Origin: Candidatus Thiodiazotropha sp. LNASS1
GTDB taxonomy: Bacteria; Pseudomonadota; Gammaproteobacteria; Chromatiales; Chromatiaceae
NCBI RefSeq assembly: GCF_964212655.1
Contig: NZ_OZ156465.1
Coordinates: 4,154,001-4,218,000, forward strand
Length of the DNA stretch: 64,000 nucleotides
Direction: 5' to 3'
Shown here: one piece after another, positions 1 through 9,053 of the stretch
Position numbering within the stretch: the stretch's first letter is position 1
Layout of the letters: every line of letters starts with the position of its first letter
The notes under the pieces: model-generated
Told to the model about the DNA's origin: nothing
The model's input: the letters and a program-made list of their open reading frames with translations, nothing else
Databases searched by the model: none
Position numbers and translations under genes: made by a program

Positions 1-1
1 T

Positions 2-607
2 AATCTTTTCAGCGAAGAATTTTTATTGAAGAGACCCCTGCTGCGGGCGATCCAGAATGACGGTGTACAGACGCCTGTGTTGCTGATCGATGAGATAGAC
101 CGTTCCGATGAAGAGTTCGAAGCGTTTCTGTTGGAAGTGCTTTCCGATTTTCAGATCACGATCCCTGAGATTGGTACCATCGAGGCCCGTTGCCGTCCGG
201 TTGTAGTGCTTACCTCGAATCGAACACGCGAACTTCACGATGCCCTGAAACGACGTTGTCTTTATCATTGGATCGATTACCCAAACTTTAGTAAAGAGGT
301 ACAGATCATTACAACGAGAGTGCCAGGCATAGAACCCAGGTTATCCGCGCAGATCTGTCGCTTCATGGAGCTGTTGCGTGACAAGGATTTTTATAAACGG
401 CCCGGTATTGCAGAAACTATTGACTGGGCGAGTGCCTTATTGTCACTGAAAGTGACCGATCTTGATCATGCCTCCGCAGAAGCGACATTGGGCTGCATAC
501 TCAAATATAGGGGGGATATCGAAAAACTCAGAGCGTTGGGGATCGAAGACCTGGTGCAACAGGCCCGGGTCGTGAGTCACTATGAAGCCGTTTCATCAGG
601 CACCTGA
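2..607 (+). CDS. coxD: MoxR-family AAA+ ATPase, CoxD-like (5' truncated by window)
   Basis: The reading frame is open from the first base of the window, so the start codon and Walker A lie outside. What remains has a Walker B (LLIDEIDR, about nt 80-103), a sensor-1 stretch (VVLTSN) and a paired arginine (LKRRC) typical of MoxR AAA+ proteins. CoxD-type ATPases help insert or mature the metal site of molybdenum hydroxylases, working with a CoxE-type VWA protein, which is the very next gene (stop to start gap about 12 nt). The sequence IDEIDRSDEEFEAFLLEVLS fits the CoxD subgroup well. In context it probably serves the molybdenum hydroxylase encoded at 19.1-22.9 kb; that link is inferred. Confidence 0.85.
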   Translation, partial: NLFSEEFLLKRPLLRAIQNDGVQTPVLLIDEIDRSDEEFEAFLLEVLSDFQITIPEIGTIEARCRPVVVLTSNRTRELHDALKRRCLYHWIDYPNFSKEVQIITTRVPGIEPRLSAQICRFMELLRDKDFYKRPGIAETIDWASALLSLKVTDLDHASAEATLGCILKYRGDIEKLRALGIEDLVQQARVVSHYEAVSSGT

Positions 608-619
608 CAGGTGATAGCT

Positions 620-1777
620 ATGATCGGTCAAACTCAACATCATGAAACCAGTATGTTCAAACAGGTTGTGCATTTTTCAAGGGTGTTGCATAACGAGGGA
701 TTGTCAGTAAACCCAGCCAATCTGATCGATCTTTGCCGCTGTTTCGACTATGTTGATATACGGTCCCGGGATGATTTTTATACGGCGGCCTGCACCACAC
801 TGTTATCGAATCGGGAAGACCTGGATCTGTTCGACCGCGTGTTTGAACGGTTTTGGGATGGAACATTGAAGTTGGGTATCAACGATGTGGATGATCGCCC
901 AGGTGAACCCGGTAGTGGAGAGGGTAAAAAGGAAGCACGCACTGAGCATTTGGATAGTGAGGCTGATGATCCGGCTGATAAAGGTGAAGCTGAAGCTGAT
1001 GCCCTTTCCTACAGTGCCGATGAGATTCTGATGAAAAGGGATTTAGGCACATTGACGGATGAGGAGATCGATCAGGCCTCTCATCTGACAAAGGAACTGA
1101 TAACGGCAATCGCAACCCAATGGAGTCGGCGCAAGGCGCCTGATAAAAGGGGAGTGGCGCCGGATTTCAGACGGATGTTAAGACGCAATGCGTTGCACAG
1201 TGCTGAGGGCTTTGCCGAGATGCGTTATCTTTCCAGGCGCATTAAGAAAAATCGATTACTTCTGCTATGTGATGTCAGTGGTTCCATGCAGCGCTACAGT
1301 AAATTTATGATCCAGTTTATCTATGGCTTGCGAAATAAGATATCGGATCTGGAGGTGGCGGTGTTCTCTACCCGGGTAACGCATATAACTGATTTACTTA
1401 GGCGTAAAGGAATCGAAGCCTCTCTCTCTTCGGTTGCTGAAAAGGTTCAGGATTGGTCGGGAGGAACAGATATTGGTGGTTGTATTGGCGAATTCAACGA
1501 TCTTTATGCCGCTAAATTATTACGCTCCCGCTCTGTTGTTATCGTCCTTAGCGATGGTTGGGATCGTGGTGACGTGGATGTCATGCGTGAACAGATGTCA
1601 CGCCTGAAACGGCGGGCTTATAAACTACTCTGGTTGAATCCCCTGTTGGGATCTCAGGGGTATCGGCCTTTGTGTCAAGGAATGGCAACGGCTTTACCCT
1701 ATTTGGATTTTTTTCTTCCGGCACATAGTCTTGGGAGTCTTTCACAACTGGCTGAGACAATACGGAAGATGAACTGA
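620..1777 (+). CDS. coxE: VWA-domain protein, CoxE-like
   Basis: About 385 residues. An acidic, low-complexity linker (roughly residues 90-135) separates an N-terminal helical part from a C-terminal von Willebrand A domain. The metal-ion-dependent adhesion site is complete: DVSGS (about residue 218), a threonine in SGGTD and a late LSDGWD. This is the CoxE family, partner of CoxD in maturing molybdenum hydroxylases. An in-frame GTG at 611 is possible, but the ATG at 620 is preferred; an ATG at 653 (MFKQVV) is also plausible. It forms an operon with the upstream ATPase. Confidence 0.85.
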   Translation: MIGQTQHHETSMFKQVVHFSRVLHNEGLSVNPANLIDLCRCFDYVDIRSRDDFYTAACTTLLSNREDLDLFDRVFERFWDGTLKLGINDVDDRPGEPGSGEGKKEARTEHLDSEADDPADKGEAEADALSYSADEILMKRDLGTLTDEEIDQASHLTKELITAIATQWSRRKAPDKRGVAPDFRRMLRRNALHSAEGFAEMRYLSRRIKKNRLLLLCDVSGSMQRYSKFMIQFIYGLRNKISDLEVAVFSTRVTHITDLLRRKGIEASLSSVAEKVQDWSGGTDIGGCIGEFNDLYAAKLLRSRSVVIVLSDGWDRGDVDVMREQMSRLKRRAYKLLWLNPLLGSQGYRPLCQGMATALPYLDFFLPAHSLGSLSQLAETIRKMN

Positions 1778-1895
1778 TTAGTAATAGGCTAAATGTCTGC
1801 CTATACTTAACCCTTAAAAATTTAGGGTGATTGTGATCAGTGTGACAAACCACATTTTATAACAATTGATCCCGGAAAATTGGGACATAATAAAA

Positions 1896-1926
1896 ATTAA
1901 AGAAATATTAAAGAAATATTAAAGAA
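1896..1926 (+). repeat. Tandem AT-rich 11-nt repeat, 2.8 copies
   Basis: The unit ATTAAAGAAAT occurs twice head to tail (1896-1906, 1907-1917) and then partially (1918-1926). The 11-nt period is close to one helical turn, so the A/T tracts would face one side of the DNA, as in curved DNA or a repeated operator. It lies between the coxE-like gene and the hairpin series upstream of the AraC regulator. Function unknown. Confidence 0.7.
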
Positions 1927-1961
1927 GCCATGATTAATGCCATCCTTGGTGTTATCAGAGC

Positions 1962-2074
1962 AAGGAAACAGAAATATGATTCTCTGTTTTCCTTAATTAC
2001 CAATCGCTTAAAGCGATTGATTATGGCGGTGCGTCTTGTGCCGCTGGAACCTCTAAATAAATCAGAGGTTTTTT
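1962..2074 (+). ncRNA. Candidate structured RNA: four hairpins ending in a terminator
   Basis: The 447-nt gap 1778-2224 has no gene. Within it, four stems follow one another: AAGGAAACAGA/TCTGTTTTCCTT (1962-1972 with 1983-1994, one bulge), CAATCGCTT/AAGCGATTG (2001-2019, perfect), GCGGTGC/GTGCCGC (2026-2032 with 2038-2044, two wobbles) and the terminator stem at 2048-2070. This could be a small RNA, a leader controlling the AraC gene, or only a complex 3' end of the coxDE transcript. I recognise no known riboswitch family in it. Confidence 0.4.
2048..2074 (+). terminator. Rho-independent terminator
   Basis: The stem AACCTCT (2048-2054) pairs with AGAGGTT (2064-2070) across a 9-nt A/T-rich loop and runs straight into a six-T tract (2069-2074). 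It ends transcripts from coxDE or from the hairpin-rich RNA just upstream, and isolates the AraC gene. Confidence 0.8.
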
Positions 2075-2224
2075 GATACTGAAAGACCGAGGGAAAGGTT
2101 GCGTTGGAGGAGAACAGGGAGTTCGTCCATTAGGTATTTACGTAAACCGGGGTGCGGTTCCGTCTGTCGAGTAGTTTGGACTGTTAAGCGAATTGCATAC
2201 CCAAACAGGAGATGGACAACTGCC

Positions 2225-3241
2225 ATGAGAAATGAATTAACATTTGGCCGGTCTCATCGCCGGCTTGAAAAATTTACACTGCATGCGACCCGCGATGTCG
2301 ATCAGGCGCGAGAGTTGACCAGTCGTGTTTATTGTCCCCATCGACTGGATGCATCCAATCACAAGCAGTTCGATGCCTGTCATAATCATGCATCCATTGG
2401 GGCTTGTTCGCTAAACTATCTCGATTTTCGTGCAGATGTAAAAATCGAGCCTGGCTATATCCCGGGCTTTTACCTTTTCGAGATACCCATTAGTGGTAAG
2501 GCCAAGGTTGTAACCGGTAAAGACGAAGTATTGATTGGGCCGGGTACAGGGGCGGTCATAAATCCCGAACACTATACAGTTATGCATTGGGATAAGGAAT
2601 GTCAAATGTTGATGTTGAAAGTGGATGAGCATGCGCTTATTCAGCAATTGGCTCACCTGTTACGTAGACCCATTAACGGATCTCTCTGCTTTGAACCTGC
2701 CTTGGATTCCAACCAGGGTATGCAGGGGAGTTGGTTTCGTTATCTTGTTTACTGTTTGGATGAAATTGAACACACTCCTCCAAAGCAGTTGAACAGCCCC
2801 TTATTCGCAGAGTTTCGCAGTACTTTACTGACAAGCCTGCTTTTGACTTTACCAAACAACTTTTCTGATGCACTACAGGCAAACGAAAAAAGAGTTACAC
2901 CCAGTAACGTGCGAAGGGCCATGGAATATATTCACGATAATTACCACGAAGCCGTCACTATTGAACAGCTCGTGGAAGTGAGCAATGTCAGTGCCCGAAG
3001 CCTGTTTGATTGTTTTCGAAAATTTGTCGGGTGCACGCCGATGCAGTATTTGCGTAAGGTTCGTCTGGAAAAGGCTAGAGAATTGTTGCTGATCGGAGAT
3101 CCGGACAACAATGTAACGCAGGTTGCAATGGCATGTGGATTTACCCAGCTAGGGCGGTTTTCGGCTTGGTACAAACAGGTTTATGCAGAGACCCCCTGCC
3201 AAACCTTTCGTTCTGCACAGTCATCGGATATTCAGGTTTAG
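2225..3241 (+). CDS. AraC-family transcriptional regulator
   Basis: 338 residues from the ATG at 2225, which has an AGGAG ribosome-binding site about 12 nt upstream; the open frame extends 42 codons further 5' but without a credible start. The N-terminal two thirds resemble the AraC_binding_2 (cupin-like) sensing domain. The C-terminal ~100 residues carry two helix-turn-helix units, including VSARSLFDCFRKFVG and the conserved VAMACGF of the second helix pair. It lies directly upstream of, and on the same strand as, the envelope operon at 3.5-12.5 kb, so that operon is the likeliest target. No effector can be read from sequence. Confidence 0.9.
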   Translation: MRNELTFGRSHRRLEKFTLHATRDVDQARELTSRVYCPHRLDASNHKQFDACHNHASIGACSLNYLDFRADVKIEPGYIPGFYLFEIPISGKAKVVTGKDEVLIGPGTGAVINPEHYTVMHWDKECQMLMLKVDEHALIQQLAHLLRRPINGSLCFEPALDSNQGMQGSWFRYLVYCLDEIEHTPPKQLNSPLFAEFRSTLLTSLLLTLPNNFSDALQANEKRVTPSNVRRAMEYIHDNYHEAVTIEQLVEVSNVSARSLFDCFRKFVGCTPMQYLRKVRLEKARELLLIGDPDNNVTQVAMACGFTQLGRFSAWYKQVYAETPCQTFRSAQSSDIQV

Positions 3242-3522
3242 AGGAAGCGCCGAACAAGTTGAGCGAACCAGATGTGAGTCACAACCCTTGCATCAAAGTG
3301 TCAATCACAGGTCATAGCCGTCCGATTGACGAGATAGGCAACGAATAGGCAAGTCTGTTTGGTTGCAGAATGAGCGTGCATGACTTGTTCGGCGTGTGCT
3401 TTGTTCTTTTAAATCCAAATTGGACCTTATGAGATAAAAACCCTTAAGATGTTGCATATTTCGTCCTAGCGTCGCGGTTATTGCATAGCAGGATTTCTCG
3501 CGACAACGAAAAATGCAGTCAA

Positions 3523-4545
3523 ATGATCAAGTATTATTCCTATACAAACATACAAAGACACTGGGTGTCAGGGATTAGCAGCTGGCTTTGCCATCTGTAT
3601 GGTTATAGCCGTCGCTGGCTTTGGCTTACTGTTTTAATCCCTTTGCTCGGTTGCGAAGCGCCATTGTTTCTTGAAGGTGTTGCGGCGCAACAAAAAGAGG
3701 CCACCCATCGTTCCGATATGTTTCAGGCGGCCGCGGCCAGTGACCGGGTGATCGTGGTGGTGGGCGCCATGGGTGTGGTGCTGACCTCACGGGATGGGGG
3801 TAAGACCTGGCTGCGCGAAATCTTGGCCGATAAGCCGTTTCTCATCGATGTTGCGCTCTGTCCGGATGGGACCTTCGCCATTCTGGATGTCTCGCGCAAG
3901 CTGTGGCTGGGAGACGGTCTGCCCGGGCAGTGGCAAGCCGTCGGCATCGACACCCAGGAAGCGTTACAGGCCTTGACCTGCGATGCCGAGGGGACATTCT
4001 GGGTGGTGGGTGGTTTCAGCACTATTCTCAGCAGCAAGGACCGGGGTGTCTCATGGCACACCACCTCGCTCGACGAAGATCTGCATTTTACCGGTATCCA
4101 GATCCTGGATGGGCAGCATGCTTTTGTTTCCGGTGAATTCGGTGCCTTGGCCCAGAGTCAGGATGGTGGGGAGAGCTGGCAGCCTCTGGCGCCGCTGACA
4201 GATGATTTTTACCCCCAGGATGCTTTATTCATTTCTTCACAAGAGGGTTGGGTGGTCGGACTTTCCGGTACGATTCTGCACACGCGCGATGGCGGCGGGA
4301 GTTGGCAACGGCAGGAGACCGGTACCGAGGTGCCGCTGTATGGCATCGCCCTGGGCGATGGTGTTTTACATGTCGTCGGCGGCAACGGCACCGTGCTGAG
4401 AAAAAGGCTCGAGCCCGGGAGTGATTGGCAACGTATCGATCATGGCAAGCCGATACGATTCTATCTTCGTGCGGTGACGCCTTTGGCAGAGGGTAAGGTG
4501 CTGATTGGAGGAGGCTATGGCGCCTTGCATATTATTTCGACTTAG
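3523..4545 (+). CDS. YCF48-like beta-propeller lipoprotein
   Basis: 340 residues from the ATG at 3523 (a TTG 14 codons earlier is less likely). A hydrophobic stretch ends in a lipobox-like LLGC at about residue 44, implying an envelope lipoprotein, though the n-region is unusually long. The mature part has at least four Asp-box/BNR-type repeats (SRDGGKTW, SKDRGVSW, SQDGGESW, TRDGGGSW), as in YCF48/photosystem-II-assembly-like propellers. Such proteins often accompany RND transporters with DUF1302 and DUF1329 proteins, and that is the order found here, so it probably acts as a periplasmic accessory of that export system. The 281 nt upstream (3242-3522) hold no gene; TTGCAT occurs at about 3452 and 3481, possible regulator half-sites. 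Confidence 0.75.
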   Translation: MIKYYSYTNIQRHWVSGISSWLCHLYGYSRRWLWLTVLIPLLGCEAPLFLEGVAAQQKEATHRSDMFQAAAASDRVIVVVGAMGVVLTSRDGGKTWLREILADKPFLIDVALCPDGTFAILDVSRKLWLGDGLPGQWQAVGIDTQEALQALTCDAEGTFWVVGGFSTILSSKDRGVSWHTTSLDEDLHFTGIQILDGQHAFVSGEFGALAQSQDGGESWQPLAPLTDDFYPQDALFISSQEGWVVGLSGTILHTRDGGGSWQRQETGTEVPLYGIALGDGVLHVVGGNGTVLRKRLEPGSDWQRIDHGKPIRFYLRAVTPLAEGKVLIGGGYGALHIIST

Positions 4546-4578
4546 CCGGATTCAGGCGGGCGGCGTGGATTCTGGATC

Positions 4579-7026
4579 ATGAACAGGTTCACCGCAAAGC
4601 TGCATCGGATCGACGGTGTTATCTTTTCGTCACCGCGGGTGACGTTGGCGCTGATCGTGGCGGTGACGCTGTATTTCGCCTTTCAGATCCCCGGTGTGCG
4701 CATGGCCTCCGATTTTGCCGACCTGTTGCCCCAGCAGCACCCCTATATCCAACTGCATAACGAGATCCGCGATACCTTTGGTGGCGCCAACAATGTGATT
4801 GTGGCGGTTGAGGTGACCGAAGGGACGATCTTTAGCAATGAGACGCTGCAACGCATTCACCGTATCACACAGGCGGTGGATTCACTGTATGGCATCAATC
4901 ACAATCTGGTGACCAGCCTTACCCATCGCAATACCCGCAAAGTCTGGTTGAATGAGGAGGGCACGGTTAAATCGGCGCCCCATTTTGATCCCTCGGTTGA
5001 GCACTACACCGACGATGAACTGGAAAAGATGCAGGCCGATGTCATCGCCAATCGCCGGGTGTTCGGGCTTCTGGTTTCGCCGGATCTGAAATCTGCGTTG
5101 ATCCGGGGCACCCTCAACGAGGGTGAGCTTGATTACGAGAAGGTGTTCAATCAACTGCAGGCGATTCGTGACAAGGAATTCGCTGCCGGGGTGAAAATCC
5201 ATGCGACCGGCAATCCTGTGCTGGTGGGGTGGGTCTCAAGTTACGCCGATCAGGTAGTGCAGATTTTTCTGTATACCGTGCTGATCATGCTGTTGCTGCT
5301 GATCTTCTATTTTCGCAAGGCCTACGGGATTCTTTTGCCCACGCTGGGTATCGTGTTGACCAGTATTTGGGGTCTGGGGATCCTCTCCCTGCTGGGCTAC
5401 AACTTGGATCCTTTGATGCTGGTGATACCGTTTCTGATATCCGCCCGGGCGATGTCGCACGGCATTCAGCTAGTGGAGCGCTACTATCATGATCTTCAGA
5501 TATTGCGAGACAGCAAGGCCGCGGCGCGCAGTGCGTTCGAAAACCTATTCCGCCCCGGCTCTTTGGGAGTGATCTCGGATGCTATCGGTCTGCTGCTGAT
5601 CTCTTTGGGCTCGGTGCCGATAAACGATAAGCTGGCGGTATATGCATCCCTCTGGGCACTGTCGGTGGTGGTGACGGTGCTCATCATGGTGCCGGTACTG
5701 TTGGAGATCCTGCCGACGCCGCGCAAAACGGAGATCACGCACAATCTGATGCGGCATATCCTGCCCAAGGCGGCCAACTCGGTGACCAGTCCCGGCGGTG
5801 TCACGACGATTCTGGTCGGTGCGCTGATACTGTATGGCGTGGGCGGTTATTTTGCTTCCTGGGTGCAGATTGGCGAGGCCGAGCCGGGATCGCCGCTGCT
5901 CTATCTGGATCACGACTACAATCTGTCCTCGAAGGCGGTAAACGAAGCCTTTCCAGGTTCGGAAGAGCTTTATATTATCGCCCACACCGATGACAAAGGG
6001 GGCATCAAGCGGCCGGAAGTGGTCAAGGCTCTGGCTGATTTCGAGGCCTATATGCTGACAGACCCGGAGCTTGGGGCCGCCAAGGGTTTACCCGACCTGG
6101 TCACAGCGGTCAACCGGATCACCCACTATGACGATCCCCGCTGGCTGCTGGTGCCGGATGACGCCCGTGTGACGGGGGGGCTGATGTTCATGTATATGAT
6201 GTCGAGCCCGATTCCCGGAGCCCTGCTGGAGTTTGCCGACACAGATGAGCAGAGCGCCAACCTGGTCTTTTATTACAAGGATCACCAGGGGACGACGATT
6301 CGACGAGCGATCCATATGGTCAAGCAGTGGATGGACTCAGCGGCGGCCCAGGTGGAAGGATTGACGATCAAATTGGCCGGCGGCCTGATCGGGGTGACTG
6401 CGGCAATCAACGAGGCGGCCTACGAAACCAATCTGGTGGTGATCCCACTGGTGTTGGTCTTGATTTTCGGTTCGGTGACCTTCTTTTACTGGTCGTTCCA
6501 CGCGGGTTGGCTGATGATGTTGGCGATGTCGTTCGCCACCACCCTGACCTATGCCTACATGGGATTGAGCGGCATCGGTATCAATGTCAATACGGTGCCG
6601 ATCATCGCGGTGGGGATTGGTGTGGGGATCGACTATTCCATCTACATCATGGACCGGATCCGGGCCGAGTATGAGCGGCTCGGCGATCTCAGGGCGGCTG
6701 TCAAACACGCCATCAGCACCACCGGCGTGGCAATCGGATTCACGGCGATAACGCTGATAGGCGGGGTAGTGATGTGGGTGTTCATCTCGGATCTGCGTTT
6801 TCAGGCGGATGCCGCACTGTTGTTGATCGTGATGCTGATCCTGAATGCGGTGGCGGCGATGAACCTGGTGCCGGCGTGGATTCTGAAATTCAAGCCGAAG
6901 TTCATCATGCAGGCGGCAGAAGATGGGAGTGGTGGGAGCGAAAGTAAACGGGAAGTCGAAAGTCCGGGTGAGACTGAGGCGAACCTACTCGATAATCCAA
7001 GAAAGATCGCGGGGGAGACAAGATGA
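4579..7026 (+). CDS. RND/MMPL-family transporter
   Basis: 815 residues with the duplicated RND layout: one N-terminal membrane helix (about 15-35), a large periplasmic loop containing DFADLLPQQHP, a cluster of helices (about 215-390), a second loop, and a second helix cluster (about 630-780) with the conserved GIGVGIDYSIYIMDR. This is the MMPL-like, lipid-associated branch of RND pumps rather than a multidrug HAE1 pump, being shorter and lacking an MFP partner. It follows the YCF48-like gene by 33 nt and overlaps the DUF1302 gene by ATGA, so the three are co-translated. The likely cargo is a hydrophobic or lipid molecule; this is inferred from family and context. Confidence 0.9.
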   Translation: MNRFTAKLHRIDGVIFSSPRVTLALIVAVTLYFAFQIPGVRMASDFADLLPQQHPYIQLHNEIRDTFGGANNVIVAVEVTEGTIFSNETLQRIHRITQAVDSLYGINHNLVTSLTHRNTRKVWLNEEGTVKSAPHFDPSVEHYTDDELEKMQADVIANRRVFGLLVSPDLKSALIRGTLNEGELDYEKVFNQLQAIRDKEFAAGVKIHATGNPVLVGWVSSYADQVVQIFLYTVLIMLLLLIFYFRKAYGILLPTLGIVLTSIWGLGILSLLGYNLDPLMLVIPFLISARAMSHGIQLVERYYHDLQILRDSKAAARSAFENLFRPGSLGVISDAIGLLLISLGSVPINDKLAVYASLWALSVVVTVLIMVPVLLEILPTPRKTEITHNLMRHILPKAANSVTSPGGVTTILVGALILYGVGGYFASWVQIGEAEPGSPLLYLDHDYNLSSKAVNEAFPGSEELYIIAHTDDKGGIKRPEVVKALADFEAYMLTDPELGAAKGLPDLVTAVNRITHYDDPRWLLVPDDARVTGGLMFMYMMSSPIPGALLEFADTDEQSANLVFYYKDHQGTTIRRAIHMVKQWMDSAAAQVEGLTIKLAGGLIGVTAAINEAAYETNLVVIPLVLVLIFGSVTFFYWSFHAGWLMMLAMSFATTLTYAYMGLSGIGINVNTVPIIAVGIGVGIDYSIYIMDRIRAEYERLGDLRAAVKHAISTTGVAIGFTAITLIGGVVMWVFISDLRFQADAALLLIVMLILNAVAAMNLVPAWILKFKPKFIMQAAEDGSGGSESKREVESPGETEANLLDNPRKIAGETR

Positions 7027-9026
7027 ATAAGCAAACAGTCCGAGGCGGTGTCAGCACCGTCACACCATGGGTCGCCATTTGTGTGGCAACGGCGCTGCCG
7101 CTGCAGGCCCTGGCCTGGCAATCCAAGGACGGCACCCTGGAGGTGCGCGGCTTTGTCGAAGACGCCACCTACGTTCGGGAAGATGTCGGTCTGACCAAAC
7201 AGCGGTTGACCGGGCAGGTAGAGTTCACCAAGGATATGGGCGCGCGGGGTATTTTTTCCGAGTTTAGCGTGAACGGCACCTTCCGCGGCAGTTACGATGC
7301 GGTGTATGACCTGAAAGAGAAGGATTTCGGGGATGAGGCGGGGGGGCCTGTCTCCTTTCCTGCGCCGGCCAACACCCCGTTCTTTGCATCGCTGCCCGGT
7401 TCCCCGGGGTTTCCGGTGACAGCCTCGCCGGTGTATGCCGGGACGTTCGGTCCCCTGGGACTGGGTGATGGCGCCATTCCGTTGCCCGGCGCCAACCCAA
7501 TGGCCGGCGGGACGGCGATCGCGGGGCCGGACAATCCCAACGACGGCTTGGTGCTGGCCGCCGAGGATGTCTACGACTATTCGGACGACGGCGTCATGCT
7601 TGCGACCCCGGTACGTCCTTGCGATACGGATGACCGAGGTTGTGAAGAGGGCATCGGAGACAAGGATCTGGATGAGTTGCGGTTTGCCGAATTCAATGAT
7701 CGTGCGGATTTTCTGCGTGAACTCTACGTGGCCGGGACCGTACCCATGGAGGGCCATGAGGAACTGACGTTCACGTTCGGACGCCAGCAGGTGGTGTGGG
7801 GACGGACAGATCTGTTCCGGGTGTTGGATGTCATCAACCCGGTCGATTTTTCGCGCAACAATATCTATGATGAGTTGGAAGACAGCCGGATTCCGATGGG
7901 CATTTTGACCGTGGAGCATCGCAAGGGGGCGACAGAACTGTTCGAGGACCTGAACTTCCAGGTGGTATGGAAATGGGAAAAATTCCGGCCGCACAGTCTG
8001 GGCCAAGGCGGTCAGCCCTATCGCATCCTCGGCATCGGCAACGCATTACGTGCTCTGAAGAACTGCTGGGATAACGGCTGTACCGTGGGTAACTTCCCGG
8101 CTCCCGGGGTGACGGTGGATTTCCCCAGCCAGACCATCGGTATACGGGACGTCAATCTGCCGGACTGGGATGCGGGTGAGCTGGGACTGCGTATGGAAGG
8201 TGTTTACAAGGGGGTTGGCTTTTCCGTCAATGCCCTGCGTTACCGTTCTCAGCTGCCTTCATTGCGGGGCGGTATCGCATCGGATAATCCTTTCACGCCA
8301 CCGGTTGAAAGCCAAGTCTGGCCCTACAGCCTGGCCTTCGATGTGGAATACCCGTGGATCACCCTGCTGGGCGGTTCATTGGATATCTATTCCGAACCGA
8401 TGAAATCGGCGATCCGGATCGAGGCGGCCTATACCCGGGGCGAAGAGTTCCCGGATACCCTGAGTCCGCGGCTGTTCTCGGAATCGGACGTGGTCCGGTG
8501 GGTGGTCGGCATCGACCGGCCGACCTTCATTCCGTTCCTCAACGAAAGACGGGCGTTTCTGATCTCGGCGCAGCTGTTTGGACAGCATCTGCTCGATCAC
8601 CGCACCGCCAGGACCAACAATATTGGTATTCCGACGACAGAGGAAGTCGGTTTCGTGGACTGGGAAAACAACTATATAGCCACACTGCTGATCCAAGGCA
8701 ACTACATGAATGATCGCTTGACCCCCCAGCTGCTGACGGCTTGGGATTTCGAGGCAAAAAGTGGTGTGGTCGGTCCATCTCTCACTTATAAGCCGAGCAA
8801 TAATTGGGTGATCACCGCTGGGTTCAACATCAAATTTGGTGATGGCGCCATCGCTGCGGATGACAACCGGTCGGCAGTGCCTTATTCTCCGTTCCCATTC
8901 CCTGCGCCTCAGATGAGTAGCACCGGCCTTAGCGGCTTCGAGCCGCTGGGTCGTTTTCGCTCCGGCCCGATCGGTAGTGCGATAAACGAGGATGAGTTCC
9001 AATTAACTGTCCGGTATCAGTTCTAA
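7023..9026 (+). CDS. DUF1302 outer-membrane protein
   Basis: 667 residues with an N-terminal signal sequence ending near LQALAWQ (about residue 35), then a long stretch of alternating aromatic/polar beta strands and a terminal aromatic residue (VRYQF), as in outer-membrane beta barrels. DUF1302 proteins are found next to DUF1329 proteins and RND transporters in many proteobacteria. A Gly/Pro-rich insert at about residues 110-190 is probably an extracellular loop or plug. The start ATG overlaps the RND stop (ATGA). It probably forms the outer-membrane part of the export system. Confidence 0.88.
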   Translation: MNKQTVRGGVSTVTPWVAICVATALPLQALAWQSKDGTLEVRGFVEDATYVREDVGLTKQRLTGQVEFTKDMGARGIFSEFSVNGTFRGSYDAVYDLKEKDFGDEAGGPVSFPAPANTPFFASLPGSPGFPVTASPVYAGTFGPLGLGDGAIPLPGANPMAGGTAIAGPDNPNDGLVLAAEDVYDYSDDGVMLATPVRPCDTDDRGCEEGIGDKDLDELRFAEFNDRADFLRELYVAGTVPMEGHEELTFTFGRQQVVWGRTDLFRVLDVINPVDFSRNNIYDELEDSRIPMGILTVEHRKGATELFEDLNFQVVWKWEKFRPHSLGQGGQPYRILGIGNALRALKNCWDNGCTVGNFPAPGVTVDFPSQTIGIRDVNLPDWDAGELGLRMEGVYKGVGFSVNALRYRSQLPSLRGGIASDNPFTPPVESQVWPYSLAFDVEYPWITLLGGSLDIYSEPMKSAIRIEAAYTRGEEFPDTLSPRLFSESDVVRWVVGIDRPTFIPFLNERRAFLISAQLFGQHLLDHRTARTNNIGIPTTEEVGFVDWENNYIATLLIQGNYMNDRLTPQLLTAWDFEAKSGVVGPSLTYKPSNNWVITAGFNIKFGDGAIAADDNRSAVPYSPFPFPAPQMSSTGLSGFEPLGRFRSGPIGSAINEDEFQLTVRYQF

Positions 9027-9053
9027 ATTTACGTCCGAAGAAGGAGTGAGCAG

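Noticed and set aside
4882-8006. Long open frames on the minus strand opposite the RND and DUF1302 genes
   Set aside because: They are rich in His/Arg/Gln, mirror the codon bias of the real plus-strand genes and lack start signals.
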